From: an uncultured Cohaesibacter sp.
GTDB taxonomy: Bacteria; Pseudomonadota; Alphaproteobacteria; Rhizobiales; Cohaesibacteraceae
NCBI RefSeq assembly: GCF_963662805.1
Contig: NZ_OY759877.1
Coordinates: 1-64,000 of the forward strand
Direction: 5' to 3'
Length of the DNA: 64,000 bases
Shown here: in pieces, positions 16,846-26,092 of the stretch
Numbering within the stretch: the stretch's first letter is position 1
How the letters are laid out: the number at the start of each line of letters is the position of its first letter
Program-made: the position numbers and the translations under genes
Notes under the pieces: generated by a model
Told to the model about the DNA's origin: nothing
Databases searched by the model: none
Seen by the model: only the letters and a program-made list of their open reading frames with translations

Positions 16846-17589
16846 TTAGGCGTTCTGGAGCCGGCCCAACGTATCGATTGCGTTGGCGCGAAGGTCCGAG
16901 GTGTCTTTCAGGGCTTTGGCAAGCGATGCATAGGTGCGGGTCACTTCGATCATTCTGGAAATCTCGACGACGCCATGAACATTGGACTGTTCAATGCGTC
17001 CGCCCAGAATGTCTGCTTCTTCGACAGGAACGGGATTTTCACCGGCGAAGCGCGACAGGCCTTCTTTCTTCAGTGCCTGCAGATCGTCAAAAGTAACGAT
17101 CCTAAAGCGCCCCAGTTCACCGCGATCCGAAGAAATGACGCCGTCGCGTGAAATGCTGACGTTGGTGTCCTCGTTGGTGAAGGTGAAGGGGCCATCCTCG
17201 CCAAGGACGGCAAATCCTTCAGTGGTGACCAACTGACCCTGAGCATTGACGTCAAATTCGCCGTTCCGGGTGTATCGTTCACCGGCCGGCGTCTGAATGA
17301 CAAAGAATGACGTGTCATCGTTGATTGCGGCATTGAAAGGTTTGCCGGTCTCAACGATGGCGCCGGTGGCGAATTCCCGCGCAATGCGGTCATCCTGCAC
17401 ATAGGAGATTTTCTGGTCGAGAGACCGGAAATCGTTCATGCGCGCCGTGGGCATAATGTATTCTTCAAATAGCAAATTGTCCGACTTGTAACCGGACGTG
17501 TTGATGTTTGCCAAGTTGTTGGCAATCACATCCATCTGACGTCGCAAGACCATTTGGCGCGACAGACCTATGAGTTGTGAGTTCTCCAT
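16846..17589 (-). CDS. flgF: flagellar basal-body rod protein FlgF
   Basis: FlgF is a proximal rod subunit. The protein begins MENSQLIGLSRQMVLRRQMD and carries VIANNLANINTSGYKSDNLL, the conserved Asn/Gly rod signature. Further on come DDTSFFVIQTPAGERYTRNG and the C-terminal GRIEQSNVHGVVEISRMIEV. I use the ATG at 17589, which gives 247 residues; an in-frame start at 17613 would add eight residues outside the family pattern. It is the first gene of flgF-flgG-flgA-flgH and is divergent from fliL. Confidence 0.93.
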   Translation of the reverse strand: MENSQLIGLSRQMVLRRQMDVIANNLANINTSGYKSDNLLFEEYIMPTARMNDFRSLDQKISYVQDDRIAREFATGAIVETGKPFNAAINDDTSFFVIQTPAGERYTRNGEFDVNAQGQLVTTEGFAVLGEDGPFTFTNEDTNVSISRDGVISSDRGELGRFRIVTFDDLQALKKEGLSRFAGENPVPVEEADILGGRIEQSNVHGVVEISRMIEVTRTYASLAKALKDTSDLRANAIDTLGRLQNA

Positions 17590-17789
17590 AATCGTTAACC
17601 ACTTTGCTCCCAAATGATGCGCACTCCAGCTCCCCAGCGTCGGTGCGTTCGCAATTTGTTAAGCATAATGCGTGCCAACGGAAATTCTCTTTATATTTCA
17701 ATGATCGATGTCCAGAATATTGGTCAAGACAGGCAATAAATCAGGGGTTAATTTGCCGGTGGGAAAAAATTGCCCACGGGGTCTCGGTA

Positions 17790-17855
17790 AAGGATTTGGA
17801 AAGGGTTTGTTAACTATTTTAACGCTATTTATTAAGGGTCATTAACCATGATTGA
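17790..17855. promoter_or_regulatory. TTAAC cluster between flgF and fliL, possible CtrA half-sites
   Basis: Several TTAA/TTAAC words occur close together: GTTAACTATTTTAACGC near 17809-17825 and TTAAGGGTCATTAACCAT at 17832-17849. The last contains TTAACCAT, the CtrA half-site form. Spacings are 5 and 6 bases rather than the ideal 7. The region serves divergent flgF and fliL promoters. Confidence 0.4.
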
Positions 17856-17882
17856 TGAATCGTAACCGGACTTGAAATCTGA

Positions 17883-18380
17883 ATGGCTGACGAAGTCGAA
17901 AGTGATGTAGAAGGTGAGGGCGGGTCTTCTGGTGGCAAGAAGAAGCTGATAATGATTATCGCTCTTGCGCTGGTGGTCTTGCTGGGTGGCGGAGCTGCTG
18001 CCTATTTCTTCCTGTTCTCTTCACCCTCCGAGGTGGTTGAACCGGAAAATGACCCCGATGCCGAGCCTGAAGCAAAAGCGTTCTTTTTCGATTTGCCGGA
18101 GATGACGGTGAATTTGAACACCAAGAACCGTCGCTCGCAATATCTTCGTATCAAGGTTTCACTCGAGGTTCTCAATGAGGCTCAGGCTCGCAAGATCGAG
18201 CCGTTTCTGCCCAGAGTTCTCGATGCCTTTCAGGTCTATCTCAGGGAACTTCGGACGTCTGATCTGGAAGGGTCCGCCGGGCTGTTTCGGCTGAAGCGTG
18301 AGCTTCTGAAGCGGATCAACGATGCGATTTATCCGGTCAAGGTGAGTGACATCCTGTTCAAGGAAATTCTTATTCAGTAG
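17883..18380 (+). CDS. fliL: flagellar basal body-associated protein FliL
   Basis: FliL is an inner-membrane protein around the stator. The 165-residue protein has an acidic, Gly-rich cytoplasmic N-terminus, one membrane helix at about residues 22-42 (LIMIIALALVVLLGGGAAAY), and a periplasmic domain with FFFDLPEMTVNLNTKNRRSQ, YLRIKVSLEV and a C-terminal VKVSDILFKEILIQ. It starts the plus-strand series fliL-fliM-DUF6468-motE; fliM follows after 17 bases. No strong Shine-Dalgarno is visible before the ATG. Confidence 0.93.
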   Translation: MADEVESDVEGEGGSSGGKKKLIMIIALALVVLLGGGAAAYFFLFSSPSEVVEPENDPDAEPEAKAFFFDLPEMTVNLNTKNRRSQYLRIKVSLEVLNEAQARKIEPFLPRVLDAFQVYLRELRTSDLEGSAGLFRLKRELLKRINDAIYPVKVSDILFKEILIQ

Positions 18381-18397
18381 GTGCCAGTGGGTGAGTC

Positions 18398-19564
18398 ATG
18401 GCTGACGACGATGATGATGGCGTAGATCTGATGGCGGACTGGGGCGCTGCTCTTGAAGAGCAGGGCGCCGGCAGTGCGGACGAGATGGCTGCGCAATGGG
18501 CGGCCATGATCGACGAGCCTCTGGATGGCGAGGAGGGCGCTTCTCGCGGTGCGGATCGGGTTCTGAATCAGGAAGAAATCGACAACCTTCTCGGCTTCAG
18601 TCTTGATGACGGGTTTGGCGGTGAGCGCAGTGGTGTGCGCGCGCTGATCGATTCTGCCATCGTTTCCTACGAACGTCTGCCGATGCTTGAAATCGTCTTC
18701 GACCGTCTGGTCCGCATGACGACGACGAGCCTTCGAAACTTTACCTCCGACAACGTTGAGGTCTCTCTCGATTCGATCACATCCATCCGGTTTGGCGACT
18801 ATCTGAACTCGATTCCCCTGCCGGCCATCCTGACGGTCTTCAAGGCGGAGGAGTGGGATAACCTCGGCCTCATCACGGTCGACTCCAATCTCATCTATTC
18901 GATCATTGACGTTTTGCTGGGTGGCGGACGCGGGACTTCGGCTATTCGTGTCGAGGGGCGCCCCTATACCACTATCGAATTGAACCTTGTGCGCCAGATG
19001 ATCAATATTGTGCTGGAGGATGCCCAAGCAGCTTTCCGGCCCCTGTCGCCGGTCAATTTCACGCTTGAGCGTCTGGAGACCAATCCACGCTTTGCTGCCA
19101 TTTCGCGTCCTGCCAACGCCGCCATTCTCGTCGAACTCAGGATCGACATGGAGGACCGCGGCGGCAAGATCGAAATGCTGCTGCCCTACGCTACGATCGA
19201 GCCCATTCGTGACCTGCTGCTGCAGATGTTCATGGGTGAGAAGTTTGGTCGCGATCCCATCTGGGAAGGGCATCTGGCAACTGAAGTTTTCCTGTCCGAA
19301 ACCCAGCTTGATGCGGTTCTGTTCGAACGCAAGATGTCGCTCAACGACGTGATGAAGCTGGATGTTGGCCAGACCCTGATGCTTGAAACCGGTCCGCAGG
19401 ATCCGGTGACCATCAAATGTGGCAATGTCCATCTCACTAGAGGTGTGATGGGGCAGCACAACGGCAATATCTCCGTTCAGGTTACAAGTGAATTGGCGAA
19501 ATCAAAAATGACTTTGACTGCCTTCGAGAAGGCAGCTCAGGGCGGATCCGGAAAGGGTGAGTAA
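18398..19564 (+). CDS. fliM: flagellar motor switch protein FliM
   Basis: FliM is the C-ring protein that binds CheY-P and changes rotation. The CheY-binding motif LNQEEIDNLLGF is at residues 56-67 rather than at the extreme N-terminus. Ahead of it is an acidic extension with two similar words, DWGAALEE and QWAAMIDE. The middle domain contains MLEIVFDRLVRMTTTSLRNF and TVDSNLIYSIIDVLLGGGRG, and the C-terminal SpoA domain spans about residues 300-380 (LNDVMKLDVGQTLMLETGPQ). The stop abuts the next gene with no gap. fliG and fliN are not nearby in this window. Confidence 0.96.
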   Translation: MADDDDDGVDLMADWGAALEEQGAGSADEMAAQWAAMIDEPLDGEEGASRGADRVLNQEEIDNLLGFSLDDGFGGERSGVRALIDSAIVSYERLPMLEIVFDRLVRMTTTSLRNFTSDNVEVSLDSITSIRFGDYLNSIPLPAILTVFKAEEWDNLGLITVDSNLIYSIIDVLLGGGRGTSAIRVEGRPYTTIELNLVRQMINIVLEDAQAAFRPLSPVNFTLERLETNPRFAAISRPANAAILVELRIDMEDRGGKIEMLLPYATIEPIRDLLLQMFMGEKFGRDPIWEGHLATEVFLSETQLDAVLFERKMSLNDVMKLDVGQTLMLETGPQDPVTIKCGNVHLTRGVMGQHNGNISVQVTSELAKSKMTLTAFEKAAQGGSGKGE

Positions 19565-20110
19565 ATGACTGTGGGATTGATGATCGAATTGCTCGTGGCG
19601 TTTCTGCTTATTCTGACGATCGGCTATTGCGTCACTCTCAATCGACGGCTGAAACGATTGCGCAATGATGAAGAGGCTCTCAGAGCCACGATCGCGGAAC
19701 TGATCACCGCAACGGAAATTGCCGAACGCGCCATTCTTGGCCTAAAAGCAACGGCTGGTGATTGCGACAAGAATCTGGCACACCGGTTGATGGAAGCGGA
19801 ACGGTTGTCCTCCGAGCTTCAGTATTATGTCACTCAGGGCGAAGGGGTCGTAGGACGTCTCGTCAAGATTTCAGATGCTGTTCGCAATGGTGCCAGCAAG
19901 ACCCTCGGCGGAGAGCGCACCCATGCTCGTCATGAGCCGCGTTTTGATGCCGATGATGCCGAATATCCGCGTATGTCCTCGACCTATGCAGATGTCGGCC
20001 CGAAACATGTCGCTCCGCAAGTGGAAGCGCCGCGTAGCCTGAAGGATGTTGCTGCTGCCACATCCGAACGTTTGACGGCTATTCGGCAGAAGAGAGGTGT
20101 TGCAGCATGA
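19565..20110 (+). CDS. DUF6468 family membrane protein of the flagellar locus
   Basis: The 181-residue protein has an N-terminal membrane helix (LMIELLVAFLLILTIGYCVT) followed by LNRRLKRLRNDEEALRATIA and ELITATEIAERAILGLKATA, the arrangement of the DUF6468 family found between fliM and motE in alphaproteobacteria. The rest is a charged, probably disordered tail. Its biochemical function is not known. It is sandwiched without gaps: fliM ends one base before, and motE starts inside its last codons. A motor-assembly role is inferred from context. Confidence 0.8.
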   Translation: MTVGLMIELLVAFLLILTIGYCVTLNRRLKRLRNDEEALRATIAELITATEIAERAILGLKATAGDCDKNLAHRLMEAERLSSELQYYVTQGEGVVGRLVKISDAVRNGASKTLGGERTHARHEPRFDADDAEYPRMSSTYADVGPKHVAPQVEAPRSLKDVAAATSERLTAIRQKRGVAA

Positions 20111-20817
20111 CACACGTCCGGTTGCTTCCGGCCCTGCTGATCGCAGTGGTCGGGCTGTTCTTTATCAAGGTCACGCATATTGTCGCCAACAGCGACAGTT
20201 TTTCGGGATCGACAGTGCCTGTGCAGGCTCAGGAGATGCAGCCCAATGCTGCGGACACTGAGACCCCCGCAGATCAGGCGGCAGCCCAGGAGCAGGCCAA
20301 GACCGACAGCGACGCAGAGGAGCCACCTTCCCTGATGGAGGGAATGAAAGTGGACCAGTCGAGCACTTCTCGCTCGGAGCTGGCAATCCTCGAGCGCCTT
20401 GCCCAGCGTCGGGAAGAACTCGATGAGCGATCCAAAAGCCTCGAAATGCGCGAAGCTCTGCTCAAAGCCGCTGAAAAGCGCTTGCAGGAACGCGTCGAGG
20501 AACTCAAATCACTGGAAAGTTCGATCAAGCTGGCCACCAAGCAGCGTGACCGGGAGCAGGAAGAGGATCTGAGCAAGCTTGTGGCGATGTACCAGTCGAT
20601 GAAATCCAAGCAGGCTGCCAAGATCTTTGAAGTGCTGGAAGTCGATGTGTTGCTGGATCTGGTCAAGATCATGAATCCGCGCAAGGTCGCCTCGATCATG
20701 GGTGAAATGAGCGCTGAATCGGCCGGTGCGCTGAGCCGGGCGATTGCCAGAGGCGAAACGCTGGAAAGTCAGGTTCAGGATCTGGGCAATCAGGAGCTGC
20801 CGCAAATTGGCAATTAA
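20107..20817 (+). CDS. motE: MotE family protein
   Basis: MotE in Sinorhizobium is a periplasmic chaperone for the motility protein MotC. The 236-residue protein has an N-terminal hydrophobic segment (LLPALLIAVVGLFFIKVTHI) acting as signal or anchor, a Gln/Ala/Glu-rich linker, a long coiled coil (ELAILERLAQRREELDERSK to EELKSLESSIKLATKQRDRE), and a C-terminal MgtE-N-like module AAKIFEVLEVDVLLDLVKIM and NPRKVASIMGEMSAESAGAL. It overlaps the DUF6468 gene by four bases. motA, motB and motC are not in the window. Confidence 0.82.
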   Translation: MTHVRLLPALLIAVVGLFFIKVTHIVANSDSFSGSTVPVQAQEMQPNAADTETPADQAAAQEQAKTDSDAEEPPSLMEGMKVDQSSTSRSELAILERLAQRREELDERSKSLEMREALLKAAEKRLQERVEELKSLESSIKLATKQRDREQEEDLSKLVAMYQSMKSKQAAKIFEVLEVDVLLDLVKIMNPRKVASIMGEMSAESAGALSRAIARGETLESQVQDLGNQELPQIGN

Positions 20818-21044
20818 GTGTGCCATTCAGGCGCCGCTCCATGGTCTTTGACCTTCGATTGTTCGGTTTGCTCTGCCCTGTGGCGCAGGCTTTTGCAAGC
20901 GCTCTGACCGAATTGAGCGCAAATTACGCATTTTACGGTAAGTGTGAGTAAATCATTTGGCTTTACAATCGTCTCCAGATCCAGCTGCCCTTGAGGGGTA
21001 GAGGAAAAATGTAGAGATCAGGATCTGCTCAAGCGGAGACAGTC

Positions 21045-24000
21045 ATGTCGAAACAGGCTCGACAAACAGGTATCACACAAAGCATCAGGACAGCACAGGT
21101 GCCAGCAACAGCTGGTCTTGCCCTGTTCCCTGTGGTGCTGTCCTATGTGGTGCTGTCTCGTGCTCTGCTTGCCTGTCTGCTCTTTGCCTTTGTCACTGTG
21201 ACCATGCCGCAGAGCAGTTTTGCTCAGTCCCAGACCACTGTGGTGGATCGGGCGCCGTCTGCCGAGACGGGCACCGGCGAGCTTGACATCAACATGAGCC
21301 AGCAAGAGGGCTTTGCCCGTCTGGTGTTGACGTTTGTCGGGCGCAACCTGCTGCCGGGCTATTCCATCAAACAGGACAACAGCATTTTCGTCGTGCGCTT
21401 CGATGAGCGGATGGATTCGAACTCGGTCTCCTCGATGCCGCGTATTCTCGGCGACTATGTGACGATCGCGCGTCTTGATCCGGACGGAAAAGGGATGCGG
21501 ATTGCGCTCAAGGAGAACATTCGCATCAACACCATGGAAGCGGGGGAGCGGCTCTATGTGGATCTGCTGCCGAGCACATGGCAAGGACCGCCGCCTGTGT
21601 TGCCGCCTGAAGTGGTGATGGAATTGGCCAAGCGTGCTGAAGAAGCGCTGCGGTTGGCCCGCTCTCTTGAACAGTCCGACAATGCCACAAGGGTTAAGCC
21701 CAAGCTCGATATCCGGATCGGAGATCATCCGACCTTCTCGCGCTTTGCCTTCATCTGGAACATCCCGTTCGACTCGACGTTCGAGCGACAGGGGGATACG
21801 GTTGACCTTTACTTCAATCACAAGACCGATGCTGATCTGAGCGATCTCAGGGCGAACCTGCCACCGCTCGTGCATGACATGTCAATGACCTATCAGGATG
21901 GCCAAACAAGATTTCGCCTGCTGGTCGACAAGGAGGCCGATGTTCGTGCCTTCCGCGAAGACAGCAGTTATGTTGTTGACGTGACTGGCGACAAGCAGCT
22001 GTTCGAGGCCAAAGGGGTCGAGGACACGATCACGCGTGCGGTTTCAAAACCCGGCGATACCGGCGTTCTCATCGCCAAGGGGATCGATCTTTCGCCAGAC
22101 GAGGGCAATGCCGGAGACGTGACTGGCGTAGGCGACCGCATTGGCGGCTCGTCCGACAAGGCACAGGATCTGATCCTTGGACCGAACCCAGCGGGACGGA
22201 ATGCCGAAGGCACCCTATTTACCAATTCTCAGCTGACCGAACCGCTGATGCCCAATGGGGATCCGGTTCCTGCGGTGGCGGATGTCACGGCGACGCGGAT
22301 GCCGTTCGATGTGCAACCGTTGCCGCAACCAAAGCCTGAATTGCTTGAAACCGACCCCACTCCTTTGCTTGATCCGGCCAATGCGCAAGCCATCCCGCCC
22401 AAGCAGGAGCTGCCACCTGCGCCCGAGCAGGCTGTGCTTACGCCGTCCGATGAAGCGCCTGTAGACGCCACTCAGGTGGTTGCACAGGCTGCCTCTCAAC
22501 CCCTGGATCAGATGTCTGATGCGATAGATCCGGAATCCATTACAATGGATGCCCCGATGGAAGCGATCGACATGATGGCTCCTGTTGAGGCGCAAGGAGA
22601 GGAGCAGCCGGGCAACACTGCCCAGCCGAGCTCTCAACGCGGCAATGCCGAACTCATGAAGGGGGCGGGTCCTGACCTGTCCTCGCAGATCTTGCGCGTG
22701 GAAGCCAAGCAGTTTGGTCGTTCGGTTCGCCTCTATTTCCCTTTCAAGAACCCGACGGGATCTGCGGTCTTCAAGCGCAATGGCGTGATCTGGGCTGTTT
22801 TTGACACCTCACTCGATCTGGACGTCGAGGCGGCGCGTCAGCCACTCTTGTCGATGGCCGATGATCTGGAAGTGTGGCGGTCGGGCAATACTGCGGTGTT
22901 GCGCATTCCGCTCAAGAACTCGCGGCTGGTAACCTTTACGCCTGAGGGCTATGGCTGGCTCTTGACCATCGGCGATATGGTGGTTGAACCGACCAAGCCC
23001 CTGCATATGGCACGCACCAAGATCAGTGGCGGTCGCTCGGCGATGCGCGTCAAGTTCGAGGGCGCGGCCTCTGTGCTCAAGCTGCGTGACCCGGGCACTG
23101 GCGAAAATCTGCATGTTGTCACAGGTTTCGGTCCGGCTCGCGGCTTTGTCAAAGGGCAGCGTATGGTCGACTTCACGACGATCATTTCCGCCCACGGCAT
23201 TGCCCTTGCCGAGCATGTTGACGATCTGCAGGTGGCGAGGGACGAATCCTACATCTACATCAGTTCGGTGCGTGGCCTGACGCTGTCGGCCTCTGAGGTC
23301 ACGTCGATTGATGTGAGTGGCCTCACGGATAGCAACAGCAAGGCTCGCGAGACCTTTCTGGATCTCGACAAGCTGAAGGTGGACAACCCGGTCACCTTCA
23401 CGCGTCAGCGGCAGGACATGGAACGCAAGCTGTCCCAGTTCAAGGACATGGCTGCGATCCAGAGCGAGCTGGAACTGTCGAGACTATTGGTGGCCAACGG
23501 CTATGCGATTGAAGCCTTGGGACACTTGCAGATCATCGAGACCTCCGCCCCGGAATTTGCCCGTGGCCGTGGGTTCCGCACGCTCTATTCTGCCGCCGAG
23601 TTGCTGGCAGGCCGACCCGATTCCGCTTTCAAGCGGCTCGATCATCCAGAGTTTGACAATGATGCGGATGCTTCGGTGTGGCGCGGCCTTGCCGCGGCTC
23701 GAACGAAACGCTGGCGCGAGGCCGAGGATGCCCTTGATCTGGCAACGACCGTTGCCCACGATTATAGCGATCAGGTCCGTCAGATGATGTTGCTCGACGG
23801 GGTCGAGATCAGTCTGATGGACCAGCAGTTCGGAAGCGCGTCGGCAGCCTTGGCGGAGGTCAATCCCGCCTATCTCGATGCGGAAAGCATCGCCCGCTAC
23901 AATCTGTTGCGCGGGCGCATTGCCGTGGCCAAGAACCAGCCACAGGAGGCATTCGAGGCTTTCAAGGCGTCAAGGGACACGGGCTTCCTGCCTGTGGCCA

Positions 24001-25145
24001 ATGATGCCTGGCTTCAGGACATAAAGCTCAGGCAGCAGGAAAAAGTCATCGACGTGGATCAGGCCATCGATGAACTCGAGGGCCTTTCTGTTGTTTGGCG
24101 TGGTGATGATGTCGAACTCAATGCCCTGAGAACCCTTGCCCATCTCTATGTGGACAAGGGGGAGTATCGGCATGCCTTCGAGACCCTGCGCTCGGCGGCT
24201 GACTCCAATCCCGAATCCGATGTTGCGCGCGTGTTGCAAGAAGAGATGAATGCGGTCTTCTCCTCGCTGTTTCTGGATGGCAAGGTGGACGAACTTTCCG
24301 CCATCAAGGCGCTGTCGCTCTATTATGATTTCCGCGAGCTGACGCCGGTCGGCCGCCGCGGTGACGAAATGGTGCGCCGTCTGGCGGATAAGCTCGTTGA
24401 GGTTGATCTGCTGGACCGTGCTGCGGACCTGCTCAAGCATCAGGTCGATAACCGTCTGAAGGGCGCGGCGCGTTCGCAGATTGCTGCCGACCTTGCCATG
24501 GTCTATCTGCTCGACAGCAAGCCGAACCTTGCCATCGATACCCTGCGCCGGACGCGCCAGTCGCAATTGCCGCTGTCGCTTGAACGGCAGAGGCGGCTCG
24601 TGGAAGCCAAGGCGCTTGCCGAGCTGAACAAGGTCAATCTGGCGCTTGATCTGCTCAAGCCGCTCGAAGGGGATGACATCGAGCAACTGCGGGCTGATAT
24701 TCTGTGGCGGGCCAAACGCTGGCAGGAGACGGCCGAGCAGATCGAGATCCTGCTTGGAGATCGCTGGACGGTCGAGGCCGAGCTGGATGAATCCGAGCAG
24801 ACCAACATTCTGCGTGCGGGTATTGCCTACACGCTCGCGGATGACCGGTTGGGGCTGGATCGCCTGCGGCGCAAATTTGCCGACAAGATGAGCGCAACGC
24901 CGGTTGCTGGAGCCTTTGATGTGGTGACTATGCCCATCGAGAGCAACGGTCAGCAGTTTCAGGCCATTGCGCAGGAAATCGCCGGCATCGACACGATGGA
25001 GCGTTTCCTCAAGGAATATCGCGCGCGCTACATGAACAGTGGCACGGCACAGGACACGAACGCGGTCGCGGACACCAATAATGCGACCCCTCCTCAGACC
25101 GCACCGCCTCCACCTGTCAACGACCCTCAGAACCCGCAGGTCTGA
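21045..25145 (+). CDS. very large exported TPR-repeat protein of the flagellar locus, 1366 residues
   Basis: Function unknown. Residues about 20-65 contain a long hydrophobic signal region ending QSSFAQSQ, a likely cleavage site. Residues about 80-175 look like a beta-rich AMIN-like domain (ARLVLTFVGRNLLPGYSIKQ). A second such region follows at about 220-310 (DHPTFSRFAFIWNIPFDSTF), and more beta-rich repeats at about 545-760 (RSVRLYFPFKNPTGSAVFKR). Between them is a Pro/Gln/Ala-rich linker of about 200 residues. From about residue 785 to the end are TPR-type helical repeats. The tail is Asn/Pro-rich. It follows motE by 227 bases and ends at a terminator. A periplasmic scaffold that contacts peptidoglycan is plausible but inferred. 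Confidence 0.85.
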   Translation: MSKQARQTGITQSIRTAQVPATAGLALFPVVLSYVVLSRALLACLLFAFVTVTMPQSSFAQSQTTVVDRAPSAETGTGELDINMSQQEGFARLVLTFVGRNLLPGYSIKQDNSIFVVRFDERMDSNSVSSMPRILGDYVTIARLDPDGKGMRIALKENIRINTMEAGERLYVDLLPSTWQGPPPVLPPEVVMELAKRAEEALRLARSLEQSDNATRVKPKLDIRIGDHPTFSRFAFIWNIPFDSTFERQGDTVDLYFNHKTDADLSDLRANLPPLVHDMSMTYQDGQTRFRLLVDKEADVRAFREDSSYVVDVTGDKQLFEAKGVEDTITRAVSKPGDTGVLIAKGIDLSPDEGNAGDVTGVGDRIGGSSDKAQDLILGPNPAGRNAEGTLFTNSQLTEPLMPNGDPVPAVADVTATRMPFDVQPLPQPKPELLETDPTPLLDPANAQAIPPKQELPPAPEQAVLTPSDEAPVDATQVVAQAASQPLDQMSDAIDPESITMDAPMEAIDMMAPVEAQGEEQPGNTAQPSSQRGNAELMKGAGPDLSSQILRVEAKQFGRSVRLYFPFKNPTGSAVFKRNGVIWAVFDTSLDLDVEAARQPLLSMADDLEVWRSGNTAVLRIPLKNSRLVTFTPEGYGWLLTIGDMVVEPTKPLHMARTKISGGRSAMRVKFEGAASVLKLRDPGTGENLHVVTGFGPARGFVKGQRMVDFTTIISAHGIALAEHVDDLQVARDESYIYISSVRGLTLSASEVTSIDVSGLTDSNSKARETFLDLDKLKVDNPVTFTRQRQDMERKLSQFKDMAAIQSELELSRLLVANGYAIEALGHLQIIETSAPEFARGRGFRTLYSAAELLAGRPDSAFKRLDHPEFDNDADASVWRGLAAARTKRWREAEDALDLATTVAHDYSDQVRQMMLLDGVEISLMDQQFGSASAALAEVNPAYLDAESIARYNLLRGRIAVAKNQPQEAFEAFKASRDTGFLPVANDAWLQDIKLRQQEKVIDVDQAIDELEGLSVVWRGDDVELNALRTLAHLYVDKGEYRHAFETLRSAADSNPESDVARVLQEEMNAVFSSLFLDGKVDELSAIKALSLYYDFRELTPVGRRGDEMVRRLADKLVEVDLLDRAADLLKHQVDNRLKGAARSQIAADLAMVYLLDSKPNLAIDTLRRTRQSQLPLSLERQRRLVEAKALAELNKVNLALDLLKPLEGDDIEQLRADILWRAKRWQETAEQIEILLGDRWTVEAELDESEQTNILRAGIAYTLADDRLGLDRLRRKFADKMSATPVAGAFDVVTMPIESNGQQFQAIAQEIAGIDTMERFLKEYRARYMNSGTAQDTNAVADTNNATPPQTAPPPPVNDPQNPQV

Positions 25146-25172
25146 GCGATCTTCTCTCAAGGCAGACATGAC

Positions 25173-25202
25173 AAAGCCGGTCGCAGAGCGTCCGGCTTTT
25201 TC
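25173..25202. terminator. terminator between the TPR gene and fliP
   Basis: AAAGCCGG and CCGGCTTT(TT) pair around an 11-base loop, with a T run on the plus strand and an A-rich start for the minus strand. It lies between two convergent genes and can serve both. Confidence 0.75.
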
Positions 25203-25233
25203 GATGGCCTGATTGCTGGTTCTGTGGCGTCAG

Positions 25234-26082
25234 CTAGTTGCCCAGAAAGCTTCTGACCAGCGAGCCCGTGATCAGGTTCCAGCCATCAACCAGCACAAAG
25301 AAGATCAGCTTGAAGGGCAGGGAGATCACGACGGGCGGCAACATCATCATACCCATCGACATAAGGATCGAGGCGACCACCAGATCGATGATGATGAACG
25401 GCAGGAAGATCAGGAAGCCAATTTCGAAGGCGCGCCGCAACTCGCTGATCATGAAGGCGGGAACGAGTACCCGGAGACTGAGATCTTCCGGCGTTGCCGG
25501 GGCTTCCTGCTGCGCCATGTCGAGGAACAGGGCCAGATCGGCCTCGCGGACCTGTTGGCGCATGAAGGCGTGGAAAGGCCTCGTGGTCAGGTCGAAGGCC
25601 TCCGGCGGCTCGATGCTGCCTTCGACAAACGGCTGGATGCCAGTGTTGTAGGCTTCCTCAAAGGTGGGGGCCATGATGAAGGCCGTCAGAAACAAGGCGA
25701 GGCTGATCATCACCGTGTTCGGCGGCGCGGTCTGCAGGCCGATTGCCGAGCGCAATAGCGACAGCACCACAACGATGCGCGTGAAAGAGGTGACCATGAT
25801 CAGGATCGACGGGGCGAGGGAAAGCACCGTGATCAGGGCGACCAGCTGGACGGCCCGCTCGGTGATGTTCAGATCATCGCCAAAGCCGATTGACAGCTCC
25901 TGAGCGAAGGCCGGATTGAGCCAGGCAAGCCAGACCATCAGGCACGAGAGCGCAAAGCTGAACAGGCTGATCAGCCCCAGCCGTCTCAGTCCTTTGCGCC
26001 AGCGCAGAGCGGGGTGCGGGGTGGACTCGGACTCTCCGGCCCTTTGGGGCTCGGTCCGAGGCGCGTTTGAAGTCGATGCCAA
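25234..26082 (-). CDS. fliP: flagellar type III export gate protein FliP
   Basis: FliP forms the export-gate core with FliQ and FliR. The 282-residue protein has an extended N-terminus, a signal peptide ending LAWLNPAFAQ, then LVALITVLSLAPSILIMVTS and FTRIVVVLSLLRSAIGLQTA, PPNTVMISLALFLTAFIMAP, LVPAFMISELRRAFEIGFLI and FLPFIIIDLVVASILMSMGM, the standard FliP membrane segments. The last helix ends VDGWNLITGSLVRSFLGN. It follows fliO by 10 bases. FliP sits here apart from fliQ-fliR, which are 2 kb away on the other strand. Confidence 0.96.
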   Translation of the reverse strand: MASTSNAPRTEPQRAGESESTPHPALRWRKGLRRLGLISLFSFALSCLMVWLAWLNPAFAQELSIGFGDDLNITERAVQLVALITVLSLAPSILIMVTSFTRIVVVLSLLRSAIGLQTAPPNTVMISLALFLTAFIMAPTFEEAYNTGIQPFVEGSIEPPEAFDLTTRPFHAFMRQQVREADLALFLDMAQQEAPATPEDLSLRVLVPAFMISELRRAFEIGFLIFLPFIIIDLVVASILMSMGMMMLPPVVISLPFKLIFFVLVDGWNLITGSLVRSFLGN

Positions 26083-26092
26083 GCGGGTGGCC

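Noticed and set aside
18374..19459. 361-codon minus-strand open frame over fliM
   Set aside because: fliM is certain on the plus strand; this frame has no homology signal.
23970..25169. 399-codon minus-strand open frame inside the TPR gene
   Set aside because: Shadow frame; the opposite strand gives a continuous TPR protein.
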